Below, one piece after another: positions 41,871 through 50,883 of a DNA stretch of 64,000 nt (positions within the stretch are counted from its first letter, which is position 1; each line of letters opens with the position of its first letter). Made by a program: the position numbers and the translations under genes. The notes under the pieces are model-generated. The model saw nothing but the letters and a program-made list of their open reading frames with translations, did not search any database and had not been told where the DNA came from. The stretch is from Flavobacteriales bacterium (GTDB lineage: Bacteria > Bacteroidota > Bacteroidia > Flavobacteriales_D > Crocinitomicaceae). The DNA is taken from positions 186,001-250,000 of the forward strand of contig CANGJM010000001.1 in assembly GCA_947454525.1 (NCBI GenBank), read 5' to 3'.

Positions 41871-43673
41871 ATGAAAACTCATTCCCTACTTGTCTTAGAG
41901 AAAATAAAGGTACTACCAACGGATGCTGGTGTGTATCAGTTTTTCGATGCAAAGGGTGTGATTATTTATGTTGGGAAGGCTAAAAATTTAAACAAACGTG
42001 TTCATTCTTATTTCAAAGCGAATATTACGGATGGAAAAACGCGTGCATTGGTGAAAAACATTGCAGATATCAAGTTTACGGTTGTTTCTTCAGAGTTAGA
42101 TGCTTTACTACTGGAAAATAACCTCATCAAATCGTATCGTCCACGCTACAACATTTTACTTAAGGATGACAAAACCTATCCTTGGATTGTTGTCAAAAAC
42201 GAACCATTTCCACGTGTTTTTAGCACCAGAAGGAAAATCAAGGATGGCTCCAAGTATTTTGGACCCTATCCCAATGGGCGAGTAATGCAAACCTTGCTTC
42301 AATTAATTCGAGAATTGTTTACGCTGCGAACGTGCGCATTGGACTTAGGTCAAGATAAAATCAAGCAAGAAAAATACAAGGTTTGTTTGGAGTATCACAT
42401 TGGAAAATGTGCAGGTCCATGTGTAGGGGATCAATCAAAAGAGGCATATGACGAGATGATGAATTCCATCGAATTGTTATTGCAAGGAAAAACGTATGCA
42501 CTTTGTTTGAGCTTGAAAAAAAACATGTTTGATCTAGCAGAAAAATATGATTTTGAAGGTGCTCAAAAAGTAAAGGAAATTTTAGAACAAATAGAGAAAT
42601 ATCAATCCAAATCCATGATTGTTTCACACACGTTAAACGAAGTGGATGTGATTACGTATGAGCTTGACGAGGAGTTTTTATTTTTCAACTATTTGGTGAT
42701 TCGCGATGGAGCGATTGTACACACTTATACTTCTCATTTGGAATTAAAACTTTCAGAAAATATCGCTTACGTTTTCACTTATGTTTTGCCTCAATTAAGG
42801 TTAAAGTTTGAAAGTAGCTCCAAGGAAGTCCTGGTTTTTGACAAAATTGAATCCATTTTTCCGGACTTTCATTTCCATTGTCCGCAAATTGGTGAAAAGA
42901 AAAAATTGGTTGAACTTTCCATGCATAATGTCAAGCATTATCGCTTGCAATTGAAAAAAAGAGAAATGAACAAGGTTTCGGAACATGGTGGACTCGATGC
43001 CTTGCTTGAATTGCAACAAGCATTGGCTTTGCCGTCATTACCTGAGCACATTGAATGTTTCGATAATTCGAATTTACAAGGTACAAATGCGGTATCTTCT
43101 TGTGTAGTTTTCAAGAAGGGTGTTCCAAGTAAAAATGATTACCGACATTTCAACGTGAAAACCGTTGTTGGTCCAGATGACTTCAGCACGATGAAAGAGG
43201 TTGTTTTCAGACGCTACAGACGTTTATTAGACGAGGGAGTAACATTGCCTCAGTTAATCATCATTGATGGTGGTAAGGGGCAGTTAAGCGCCGCGATGGA
43301 ATCAATAGAGGAACTCGGAATTTCAGATCAAGTCAGCGTATTTGGCCTGGCGAAACGAATGGAGGAATTATTTCGTCCAAATCATTCGAAGTCCATAGTG
43401 TTAGATCGTCGTTCCAAAGGACTGAAATTAGTTCAGCATATGAGGGATGAAGCCCATCGTTTTGGGATTACCCATCACCGTAATAAGCGCAGTAAAAATT
43501 CCTTTCAGACAGAATTATCGGACATTAAAGGCATCGGCGAAAAAACGTGGACGCTACTACTTCAAGAATTCAAGTCAGTTGAGAAAATAAAAGCATGTTC
43601 TCAAGAAGAATTGGCAAAAAAAATAGGACAAGCAAAAGCGCTTGTCCTATTGAATTATTTTAACGAGAAATGA
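41871..43673 (+). CDS. uvrC: UvrABC nucleotide excision nuclease subunit C
   Basis: 600 residues. GIY-YIG nuclease at the N-terminus (AGVYQFFDAKGVIIYVGKAK), a cysteine region (CLEYHIGKCAGPC), UVR motif (DLAEKYDFEGAQKVKEILEQ near 230), the RNase-H-like 5' nuclease (HIECFDNSNLQGTNAVSS and IIDGGKGQLSAAM) and two helix-hairpin-helix motifs (LSDIKGIGEKTWTLLL). It cuts on both sides of a lesion in nucleotide excision repair, complementing the photolyases upstream. The last 20 codons contain the terminator of the convergent protease gene. The stop abuts the protease stop with no spacer. Confidence 0.97.
   Translation: MKTHSLLVLEKIKVLPTDAGVYQFFDAKGVIIYVGKAKNLNKRVHSYFKANITDGKTRALVKNIADIKFTVVSSELDALLLENNLIKSYRPRYNILLKDDKTYPWIVVKNEPFPRVFSTRRKIKDGSKYFGPYPNGRVMQTLLQLIRELFTLRTCALDLGQDKIKQEKYKVCLEYHIGKCAGPCVGDQSKEAYDEMMNSIELLLQGKTYALCLSLKKNMFDLAEKYDFEGAQKVKEILEQIEKYQSKSMIVSHTLNEVDVITYELDEEFLFFNYLVIRDGAIVHTYTSHLELKLSENIAYVFTYVLPQLRLKFESSSKEVLVFDKIESIFPDFHFHCPQIGEKKKLVELSMHNVKHYRLQLKKREMNKVSEHGGLDALLELQQALALPSLPEHIECFDNSNLQGTNAVSSCVVFKKGVPSKNDYRHFNVKTVVGPDDFSTMKEVVFRRYRRLLDEGVTLPQLIIIDGGKGQLSAAMESIEELGISDQVSVFGLAKRMEELFRPNHSKSIVLDRRSKGLKLVQHMRDEAHRFGITHHRNKRSKNSFQTELSDIKGIGEKTWTLLLQEFKSVEKIKACSQEELAKKIGQAKALVLLNYFNEK
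43616..43647 (-). terminator. Intrinsic terminator of the T9SS protease gene, inside uvrC
   Basis: GGACAAGC (43626-43633) pairs with GCTTGTCC (43640-43647). On the minus strand the stem is followed by TA and then eight T. It lies 27 bases past the protease stop, within uvrC codons. Confidence 0.8.
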
Positions 43674-45866
43674 TTACTTCACGATAAACGGTAGTGTTTT
43701 TTGTCCGTTTGAACTCACCATCACTAACTGATACATTCCAGCAGCAAGTTCTTGTGTATTCATCATCACTAAGTTTTTACCTTCTTTCGCTTTCACTAAG
43801 TGTTTTTGAATAACTTTCCCTGAAAGATCAATCATCGAAATCGTCAAGTCATCTGAATTCGGAAGATCAAACGAAACATTCAATTCATCATCCGCTGGAT
43901 TAGGGAACATTTCCAAATGAAAGATGGAAGAATGCTCCACGATACCCGTAACAAGTTCGTTGGATGGACCACCGTTATACAAGTTGATGTCGTCTAGGTA
44001 AATGTTATTTCCACCCTCGCCTTCAAAACGGAATTTAACTCTAAATTTATCTGTGAAATAGGTGTTCGTTACATTTGTCATGTGCACGGTAACCCAATCC
44101 GTTTGTGACGCCGGTTTCCACGAAGTTGTGGACGTCAAGGATGAAAGTTGATTTCCTTGGATCGTTTTACGTTGAATCCAATCTGCTCCACAATCGCCAG
44201 AGATAAACACTTTTAGGTATTCATAATTAGCGGTTAATACTTTGCGATAAGCATAGCGGAAACTTAAGGTAACTGTACCAGTTGAAGGAATCGTTGACAA
44301 ATCAATTTGAGAAGAAGTTAACTCATCAATATTTGCTGTTCCTTGTCCAAAATTCATCAATTTGGCACATTTCGCACCTGAGTAACCCGTTGTTGATTCG
44401 ATTGTCCAGGCGTTGTTAGCCGAAGAAGTAAATACGTCCCATTCTTGGATATTCGATAAACTTGAATAATCTTCAAATCCCTCCCAGAATGGCAGAGATG
44501 CAGGAGTGTTGAGAACGTGAATAAAGTTATTTTTGATTTCGGTATCAGACAAGGTTCCATCTGAGGATGTTAATTGAACTGTGTAGAGACCTGGTGTATC
44601 GAAAATAATTGATGGATTCTGACTTGTTGCAGAAGTACCGTTAGAGTATGACCAACCGCTAGCCGGAGTAACGGTCCATGTCCAAGAATTTGCAATGTTG
44701 TAAGAATCGTCTGTAAATGCAATTTCATCACCATTACAAATCGTTGTTTTATCGGCAGTAAATTCCGCTTTACACAAATACAGAACTCCGTTTGCTCCTA
44801 CCGCAGCAAGATTCGCGGTTGTCCATAGATTCGCACGACCTGTGTTCGTAGATTGAAGAGCTGTTCGCATTCTCGTGCGTTGGCCTTGTGTAAACATTTT
44901 AGAACAATAAGAATAGTCCATGTAGTTCTCAACGTTATCACGCATATCAAAACCCCAATACGCATTATCGTTGCTACAGGTATTGGAATTCAGTAAACAA
45001 GCTGATACTCCGATACATGTTGGTGTATCCTGTACTTGATCACCATTTCCAGAACAGCTCGATGCCGTTCCTGGATTATTATTGGAACCCCAAGTATGAG
45101 ATAAGTTTAACCAGTGCCCTACCTCGTGTGTTAACGTTCTACTTGTTCCAACTGAACTAGTACCAATTGAACCAACGTAATCGTGTAATACCCAAATACC
45201 ATTTGTCATTTGATTTGCGGCGAATCCGGAAGGATTAAATGTATACCCAGCTGCACCACCAATATCTCCACAAATGAAAATATTCATGTATTTATTCCCT
45301 GGCCATTGTCCTTGATACACATCGTTTCCTGCAACAATGGCATCTACCTGATTATTTCCTACTGACCCATCATAACTGATTGTATTGTATGTGCGTGTGA
45401 TTCCTTTGAAACATGTTCCATTTGGTGCTTTCGTTGCTAATACAAATTCAACTTCGATATCCGCTGGCATTCCAGCAAAATCAGGATGAACATTCGCTGT
45501 ATCTGCATTTTGTTTTCTGTAATCTCTGTTTAGGATGGCAAGGGCATCCATAATTTGTTCGTCAGAAATGTTTTCCACTCCATTCATGTGCAATACATGG
45601 AATACAACTGGAATTTTATAAATCGTTGCTTTTTCAGAACCGCCTTTTTTGGACAGCATCTCGAATTCTGCATCATCCAATTCCTTGGCTTTCACATAGG
45701 CTGGATTCTTCATCAGTTCGGCCTGTTTCTTGTGTTGCGTACAATATTCAATTGTTTCGCCTTGGCGCATATTCCCTGGATCTAGAACGCGTTTTTGCTG
45801 AGCAAAAGCATTCAAGGAAATAGTTAAAACTGATAAAAAAGAAAGGAGTAAATGTCTTTTTTTCAT
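43674..45866 (-). CDS. Secreted M43-family zinc metalloprotease with T9SS sorting domain
   Basis: 730 residues from MKKRHLLLSFLSVLTISLNA (signal peptide ending AQQ); a Met seven codons upstream is possible but not signal-like. The catalytic zinc motif is HEVGHWLNLSHTWG (His 247, Glu 248, His 251, His 257), with MRDNVENYMDYSYCSKMFT containing the Met-turn. A PKD-like domain (FDTPGLYTVQLTSSDG) and a beta-sandwich domain (FWEGFEDYSSL) follow. The C-terminus MFPNPADDELNVSFDLPN through AAGMYQLVMVSSNGQKTLPF is a type A sorting domain. Pappalysin-like M43 enzymes cut extracellular proteins; the substrate here is unknown. Confidence 0.93.
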   Translation of the reverse strand: MKKRHLLLSFLSVLTISLNAFAQQKRVLDPGNMRQGETIEYCTQHKKQAELMKNPAYVKAKELDDAEFEMLSKKGGSEKATIYKIPVVFHVLHMNGVENISDEQIMDALAILNRDYRKQNADTANVHPDFAGMPADIEVEFVLATKAPNGTCFKGITRTYNTISYDGSVGNNQVDAIVAGNDVYQGQWPGNKYMNIFICGDIGGAAGYTFNPSGFAANQMTNGIWVLHDYVGSIGTSSVGTSRTLTHEVGHWLNLSHTWGSNNNPGTASSCSGNGDQVQDTPTCIGVSACLLNSNTCSNDNAYWGFDMRDNVENYMDYSYCSKMFTQGQRTRMRTALQSTNTGRANLWTTANLAAVGANGVLYLCKAEFTADKTTICNGDEIAFTDDSYNIANSWTWTVTPASGWSYSNGTSATSQNPSIIFDTPGLYTVQLTSSDGTLSDTEIKNNFIHVLNTPASLPFWEGFEDYSSLSNIQEWDVFTSSANNAWTIESTTGYSGAKCAKLMNFGQGTANIDELTSSQIDLSTIPSTGTVTLSFRYAYRKVLTANYEYLKVFISGDCGADWIQRKTIQGNQLSSLTSTTSWKPASQTDWVTVHMTNVTNTYFTDKFRVKFRFEGEGGNNIYLDDINLYNGGPSNELVTGIVEHSSIFHLEMFPNPADDELNVSFDLPNSDDLTISMIDLSGKVIQKHLVKAKEGKNLVMMNTQELAAGMYQLVMVSSNGQKTLPFIVK

Positions 45867-45991
45867 AGGTGTGTTGTTTTCTAGCAAAATAGTTCAGCGT
45901 TAAAATTAGTGAATTATTCACTATTTCACAATTATTTCACATAACGAATACATCAAAAAGGACAATTGTTTCGAAGCGCTTAATATTTCAC

Positions 45992-45999
45992 TAATTTTG
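45992..45999 (+). promoter_or_regulatory. -7 promoter element for the thioesterase gene
   Basis: TAATTTTG matches TAnnTTTG and ends 5 bases before the ATG at 46005. Confidence 0.55.
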
Positions 46000-46004
46000 T
46001 CGAT

Positions 46005-46520
46005 ATGAAAGCAGTAAAAGCATGTGATACCTTATCGATTTCTACGAAAGTTGTATTGCCAAATGACACGAACACCTTGGGTAATTTATTCGGAGGACAA
46101 TTATTGGCATGGATGGATGTCATTGCGAGTGTTTCGGCGCATCGTCATTGTAAACGCGTGGTTGTTACGGCATCCGTGAATAATGTTTCCTTTCAAAAAC
46201 CAATCAATCATGCATCCATTGTTACCTTGGAAGCGAAAGTCTCACGGGCGTTTAATTCCTCGATGGAAATATTTGTCGATGTTTTTGTTGAAGACAACTT
46301 AACGGGAGCAAAAGAAAAATGCAACGAAGCCATTTACACATTTGTTGCGGTGGATCAAAATGGAGGTCCTATTCAAGTTCCTGAATTAATCCCTGAAACG
46401 GCAGAAGAAATTGAACGTTACGAAGGCGCGCTACGACGCAAACAATTGAGTTTGATTTTGGCTGGAAAAATGAAACCCGCGGAGGCGACGGAATTAAGAA
46501 AATTATTCTTGGTAGACTAA
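46005..46520 (+). CDS. Acyl-CoA thioesterase, hotdog fold (YciA-like)
   Basis: 171 residues. NTLGNLFGGQLLAWMDVIAS is the conserved start of the hotdog helix with the catalytic Asp, and VTASVNNVSFQKPINHASIV the second half. It should hydrolyse acyl-CoA esters in the cytosol. The C-terminus is extended and charged (EEIERYEGALRRKQ). Its stop overlaps the stop of the convergent glycosyltransferase gene by 2 bases. Confidence 0.9.
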   Translation: MKAVKACDTLSISTKVVLPNDTNTLGNLFGGQLLAWMDVIASVSAHRHCKRVVVTASVNNVSFQKPINHASIVTLEAKVSRAFNSSMEIFVDVFVEDNLTGAKEKCNEAIYTFVAVDQNGGPIQVPELIPETAEEIERYEGALRRKQLSLILAGKMKPAEATELRKLFLVD

Positions 46521-47503
46521 TCCATTATAACGCTAGACGCAATCGCTTTTGCATCGTGCTTGGTCATGCAATGAAAGTGCTTTTTTGGACATTCCTGAAA
46601 TCCTATTTTTGAACACGGGCGACATGAAAGTCCCTCAACCTGAAATAGTTGGTCGTTTTTTATTCCTTCTGGTCGATATGGACTCATTCCAAATTCCGGC
46701 GTTGTATTCCCCCAAATAGAAATGATTTGCGTATCAAAACAAGCCGCAATATGCATCATTCCGGTATCATTTGTCAGTAAACTTTTGGCCTGAGAAACCA
46801 CACTTGCAGACTCTAAAATTGTTAATTTCCCACAGGTGTTTACCATGTGTTTAGTAGGACATTTTCCGATCAACCAATCGCCGATTTCTCGGTCCATATC
46901 TCCTCCTACGAGCACAATATTTCCATCGATTTCTTGAAGAATTTCCACCCATTTTTCCTTGGGAACTCGTTTCGTTCTAAATTGCGCACCGATCGCAATA
47001 GCAACAAACGGACCTTGTATATTCGGGAAGCGTTCCGGGATGATGACTCTTTCTGATAACGGAACATTAAAAGTGTTTCTGGTTTGGTGCACAGAATGAA
47101 TACCCAAGACCTTCAATGTATCCAAATATCGGTCTACGACATGTACATTAGGCATGACCTTCAACTTCCATTTGGTCCAAAGCCATTTGCGTATATTCAG
47201 TTTATCAAAACGCACTATTTTCGCAGAATTACCAAAGGTTAATCTTCTGGTTCTTAAGTTATTGTGCAAGTCAATAATGTAGTCAAATTTTTCCTTTTTC
47301 ACCTCGTCCTTGAACGAAGAAAAGGAATCAGAAAGTAAATGAAATTGATCAATTCCCTCTGCTCCGAGCAGTAAGGTTTCAAAGCTTTTTTTACTCGCAA
47401 AGTGTATTTTTGCTTCTGGGAAGGACTTTCTTATCGCGTTCACAACCGGGAAAGTGAGGACGATATCACCGATAGAACTGAAGCGAATAAGTAGAATTTT
47501 CAA
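46517..47503 (-). CDS. Glycosyltransferase family 9 (heptosyltransferase-like)
   Basis: 328 residues. KILLIRFSSIGDIVLTFPVV at the N-terminus and LLTNDTGMMHIAACFDTQII, then SIWGNTTPEFGMSPY, toward the C-terminus are GT9 signatures of ADP-heptose:LPS heptosyltransferases. It probably adds a heptose-like sugar to lipid A-core at the inner-membrane face. The start is TTG at 47503; no ATG gives the complete MKILLIR start. A Cys-rich segment (LSCRPCSKIGFQECPKKHF) near the end is seen in this family. Confidence 0.9.
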   Translation of the reverse strand: MKILLIRFSSIGDIVLTFPVVNAIRKSFPEAKIHFASKKSFETLLLGAEGIDQFHLLSDSFSSFKDEVKKEKFDYIIDLHNNLRTRRLTFGNSAKIVRFDKLNIRKWLWTKWKLKVMPNVHVVDRYLDTLKVLGIHSVHQTRNTFNVPLSERVIIPERFPNIQGPFVAIAIGAQFRTKRVPKEKWVEILQEIDGNIVLVGGDMDREIGDWLIGKCPTKHMVNTCGKLTILESASVVSQAKSLLTNDTGMMHIAACFDTQIISIWGNTTPEFGMSPYRPEGIKNDQLFQVEGLSCRPCSKIGFQECPKKHFHCMTKHDAKAIASSVIMD

Positions 47504-47541
47504 GCGTTTGTAGATTAAATGTTCCTTCGAAAGTACGAAAT

Positions 47542-48210
47542 TTACTTCGGACTTGTGTTTTGGAAAAGCACACGATTAGGATCCAATTGTGCTTCCAAAC
47601 TCGTAAAAAATGCTGAACGTTCTGCTTTTTCTACACAATCTATTGGAAAAGATAATTGAAGGTCCTGAATGTAATCAAAATACACTGTTTGTTGACTCAC
47701 ACTCACTTTTCGGAGTCCGGCAAGGTAGATTAATATAATTTCACGATCGCTCACCAAAACGGCCTTAGAGGTAATTCCTACTCTAAAGTTGTTTTTAACA
47801 TTGATGGCTAAAAACAACATGGATTCTAGTCCGAAAAACACCAAGACACCACTAATAAAAATGGCTTCTTTCGTTACGTAGTAATAAGATAAAGCGAGGA
47901 AAAAGAGCACGATTGACTCGATAGAAGTATACAGAATCACGCGTTGTTTGCGTTCACGGCTAATGGTACCATTCCAAGCAAATTTTGATGTTTTAGCGGT
48001 CATAAAAACGCCCATCCATCGACGAACAGAACGACGCAAACTGATGATCGCAAAAACCATCCCTAGTCCTAAAAAAACCTCAAAACGATACAACAAATTT
48101 GCACCTGTTGTATTCAGAAAATCAATGGGTAAATCGAAGCCAACAAAAACCGACAATAACATGGTTGGAAATGTGACCACCAATAATAAAACATTGATAA
48201 AACTATTCAT
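47542..48210 (-). CDS. Hypothetical membrane protein
   Basis: 222 residues with about four membrane segments (6-24, 40-58, 90-108, 112-132), followed by a roughly 90-residue soluble C-terminus (VGITSKAVLVSDREIILIYL). I do not recognise a family; the tail resembles a PH-like beta domain but this is weak. Its start overlaps the end of the DUF349 gene by 8 bases, so the two are coupled. Confidence 0.7.
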   Translation of the reverse strand: MNSFINVLLLVVTFPTMLLSVFVGFDLPIDFLNTTGANLLYRFEVFLGLGMVFAIISLRRSVRRWMGVFMTAKTSKFAWNGTISRERKQRVILYTSIESIVLFFLALSYYYVTKEAIFISGVLVFFGLESMLFLAINVKNNFRVGITSKAVLVSDREIILIYLAGLRKVSVSQQTVYFDYIQDLQLSFPIDCVEKAERSAFFTSLEAQLDPNRVLFQNTSPK

Positions 48211-49912
48211 TCGGGATTAATTTAAGTTTTTGCTTCAATTGTTGGATTCGTTCTTGAGCATGTTTCACTTTTTTGTCAACATCTGCTCTCAACGCATCCG
48301 CTCCCTTTGATTTAGCAAAGAACCCAAGGTTGTTTTCTAATAACATGATTTCCTTGGTGAGCGTATCAATTTGCTTACGGATTTCATTTTTCTCTCCTTG
48401 AAACAATCTAGCGCGGTCAGGGCTTGATTCTAAATTGTCCAGTTTCGCTTTGAAGAGGATGTTTTCTTTTTCCTGTCCTTCTAATTTCAGTGCGGCATAT
48501 TTGTCATCAATCGCTTTCTTGAAATTTTGATAAACAGCATTTTTATCCTTCATTGGCACTTGTCCAAGCTCATTGAACTTATTTTGGAAAGCTCTCAAGG
48601 CTGTTATAGCTGCTTGCTTATCACTTGGGACCTCCCAATTTTGAACTTCTGAAATTAACTCATTTTTTGCGGTAAGATTCGAAGCATTCGCTTCATCTTG
48701 ACCTTTAAAGTGCGCTTCTTTCGCTTCGAAAAAGACGTTGCAAGCTCCTCGGAATTCTGACCATAACTTATTCTCAAAACGGTGTCCAGCATTTCCAGAT
48801 TCTTTCCATCTTTTTTGAAGTTGGATTAATTTTTCCGAGGTGCTTTTCCACTCTTGAGAGTTACTCAATGCTTTCGCTTCCTCGATTAATTTACGTTTTT
48901 TGTCTGCGACATCTTTAAACTTACTTTCGATGTCTTTTGAGAACTCTTTCTTGGCTTGAAAGAATACATCACAATGCTTGCGGAATTCTTGGTAAACCAA
49001 TTCGTTTTCTTTTCGAGAACCAAATCCAATTTTCTTCCATGCTTCTTGTAATCCTAAAACATCTTTCGTTTTTTGTTCCCATTCTTTTGCAGAAGAAACG
49101 TTTACAAGTGTTTCGTTGACAGCTATTAATTTCTCAATTAGCGCTTTCTTCGCATCGATATTTTCTTTGAGTACGACTCTTTGTTGCTCGTAATGCTCAT
49201 TGAATTTCTCGTATACTCCACGAACGGTCTCCCAATATTCATTCTTCAACGATTCCCATTCTTCATTTTGAACAGGACCAATTTCTTCCCATTCATCTTG
49301 AAGCGAACGCAAACTAGCCTCTGCTTCACGTACAGGTAAATTTGCCGTACGCAGTTGTTTTAGTTTGAATAGAAGTGCCTCTTTCAACTGTTGATTACGC
49401 TTGTAATCGTGGTCTTTCAGTTCTTTGTAAATTTTGATGTTGTAAAAGAAAATCTCCAATAAGCGGGAATATTCCTTTTGCAAGGCTTCTCGTTTATCGC
49501 GCGGAATATCGCCAACCTTCTTCCAGTTTTCATGGATTTCTTTGTAAGCATTGAATGCTGTTCCTATTTTCTCTTCGTTTTCGATGACATCCTTCAAGCG
49601 TTCAACGAGCGCTTTCTTTTGTTTTAAATTCTCATTTTCAAGTGCAGATTTTAACTCCACTTGTTTTTTTCTCTTTTCCTGAAAAGCTTTGTAAACATCA
49701 AAAAAAGCTTCTTTTACTGGGGAGTAATCGAATTCATCGTAGGACGTACCTTGATCCGCTGCTTCTAAACGTTTCACTTGTTCAACACGTTCAGCTTCGA
49801 TCATGAAATCCTCGAATTCTTGACGTAATTCTGAAGCATCTCTTCCGAGACCGATTAAATCCTCTGACGCTTCTAATGCTTGTATTTTTTCTTGAAAGTT
49901 AGCGAGTTCCAT
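48203..49912 (-). CDS. DUF349 repeat protein
   Basis: 569 residues, almost wholly helical, with at least five DUF349 repeats of about 70 residues: FNAYKEIHENWKKVGDIPRD, RSLQDEWEEIGPVQNEEWES, LGLQEAWKKIGFGSRKENEL, IQLQKRWKESGNAGHRFENK and RAFQNKFNELGQVPMKDKNA. The C-terminus is a coiled coil (KKVKHAQERIQQLKQKLKLI). The family is cytosolic; in proteobacteria a relative affects ribonuclease or cell-surface traits, but there is no firm function in Bacteroidota. It shares one base with the upstream kinase stop (TAATG). Confidence 0.9.
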   Translation of the reverse strand: MELANFQEKIQALEASEDLIGLGRDASELRQEFEDFMIEAERVEQVKRLEAADQGTSYDEFDYSPVKEAFFDVYKAFQEKRKKQVELKSALENENLKQKKALVERLKDVIENEEKIGTAFNAYKEIHENWKKVGDIPRDKREALQKEYSRLLEIFFYNIKIYKELKDHDYKRNQQLKEALLFKLKQLRTANLPVREAEASLRSLQDEWEEIGPVQNEEWESLKNEYWETVRGVYEKFNEHYEQQRVVLKENIDAKKALIEKLIAVNETLVNVSSAKEWEQKTKDVLGLQEAWKKIGFGSRKENELVYQEFRKHCDVFFQAKKEFSKDIESKFKDVADKKRKLIEEAKALSNSQEWKSTSEKLIQLQKRWKESGNAGHRFENKLWSEFRGACNVFFEAKEAHFKGQDEANASNLTAKNELISEVQNWEVPSDKQAAITALRAFQNKFNELGQVPMKDKNAVYQNFKKAIDDKYAALKLEGQEKENILFKAKLDNLESSPDRARLFQGEKNEIRKQIDTLTKEIMLLENNLGFFAKSKGADALRADVDKKVKHAQERIQQLKQKLKLIPNE

Positions 49913-50832
49913 TATAGGTTCATTTCAAAGTTAGACAATGCCACGAATTGACTAATTCGATGATTAATATCTTGTGTTGTGATTTCTGTAAGTCTTTGTG
50001 TCCCGAACTTCTCTACGCAAAAAGAAGCTAATGCTGACCCAGCGATGATCGCGCGCTTCATGTTTTCAAATGAATCGTCATTTGTTGCCGCAAGGTAGCC
50101 CATAAATCCACCAGCGAATGTGTCACCCGCTCCGGTTGGATCGAAAACTTCTTCTAACGGTAAGGCTGGAGCAAAGAAAACATTTTCTCCGTGGAATAAT
50201 AATGCTCCATGCTCACCTTTCTTGATGATTAAGGTCTTTGGACCCATGGCACGAATGATTTTAGCTGCACGAACCAAGGAATATTCTTTTGAAAGTTGTC
50301 TCGCCTCTTCATCGTTTATGATTAAAATATCCACATGTTTCATGGTCTCCTTCAAGTCATCAAGAGCGATGTCCATCCAAAAATTCATGGTATCCATGGC
50401 GATTAACTTTGGACGGTTGGTCATTCGGTTAATCACAGAAAGTTGAACTTGTGGACTTAAATTACCCAACATGAGGTAATCTGCATTTTGACAAACTTCA
50501 GGGACAATTGGATCAAATGTTCCAAGTACATTTAATTCAGTAACCAAAGTGTCACGTGAATTCATATCGTTGTGATACTTTCCTGACCAGAAGAACGTTT
50601 TTTCTCCTTTTTTAATTTGAACACCTTCGATATTCACACCACGAGATGTCAAATAAGACAATGTTTCATTGGGGAAATCCTCTCCAACAACAGAGATTAA
50701 TCCTTGTTCTTTCGCGAAAAACGAAGAGGCCAATGAAATAAATGTCCCGGCACCCCCGACAATTTTATCCGTTTTTCCAAACGGCGTTTCGATAGCATCA
50801 AACGCTACACTTCCTACAGTTACTAACTTCAT
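49912..50832 (-). CDS. PfkB-family sugar/nucleoside kinase
   Basis: 306 residues from MKLVTVGSVAFDAIETPFGK. The PfkB signatures are present: the N-terminal GGAGTFISLASSFF and the C-terminal DPTGAGDTFAGGFMGYLA with its catalytic Asp in TGAGDTF. Members phosphorylate ribose, fructose, adenosine or related substrates; identity is not readable. A GTG at 50847 would add five residues but sits only 2 bases from the promoter box, so the ATG is chosen. It begins an operon with DUF349 and the membrane protein. Confidence 0.9.
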   Translation of the reverse strand: MKLVTVGSVAFDAIETPFGKTDKIVGGAGTFISLASSFFAKEQGLISVVGEDFPNETLSYLTSRGVNIEGVQIKKGEKTFFWSGKYHNDMNSRDTLVTELNVLGTFDPIVPEVCQNADYLMLGNLSPQVQLSVINRMTNRPKLIAMDTMNFWMDIALDDLKETMKHVDILIINDEEARQLSKEYSLVRAAKIIRAMGPKTLIIKKGEHGALLFHGENVFFAPALPLEEVFDPTGAGDTFAGGFMGYLAATNDDSFENMKRAIIAGSALASFCVEKFGTQRLTEITTQDINHRISQFVALSNFEMNL

Positions 50833-50849
50833 ATACAAAAAATTCACTG

Positions 50850-50857
50850 CAAAGATA
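50850..50857 (-). promoter_or_regulatory. -7 promoter element for the kinase-DUF349 operon
   Basis: TATCTTTG on the minus strand, 17 bases before the kinase ATG, located in the gap after the xerC stop. Confidence 0.6.
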
Positions 50858-50883
50858 TGGATTTTCAGATAGGGACTCTACAA

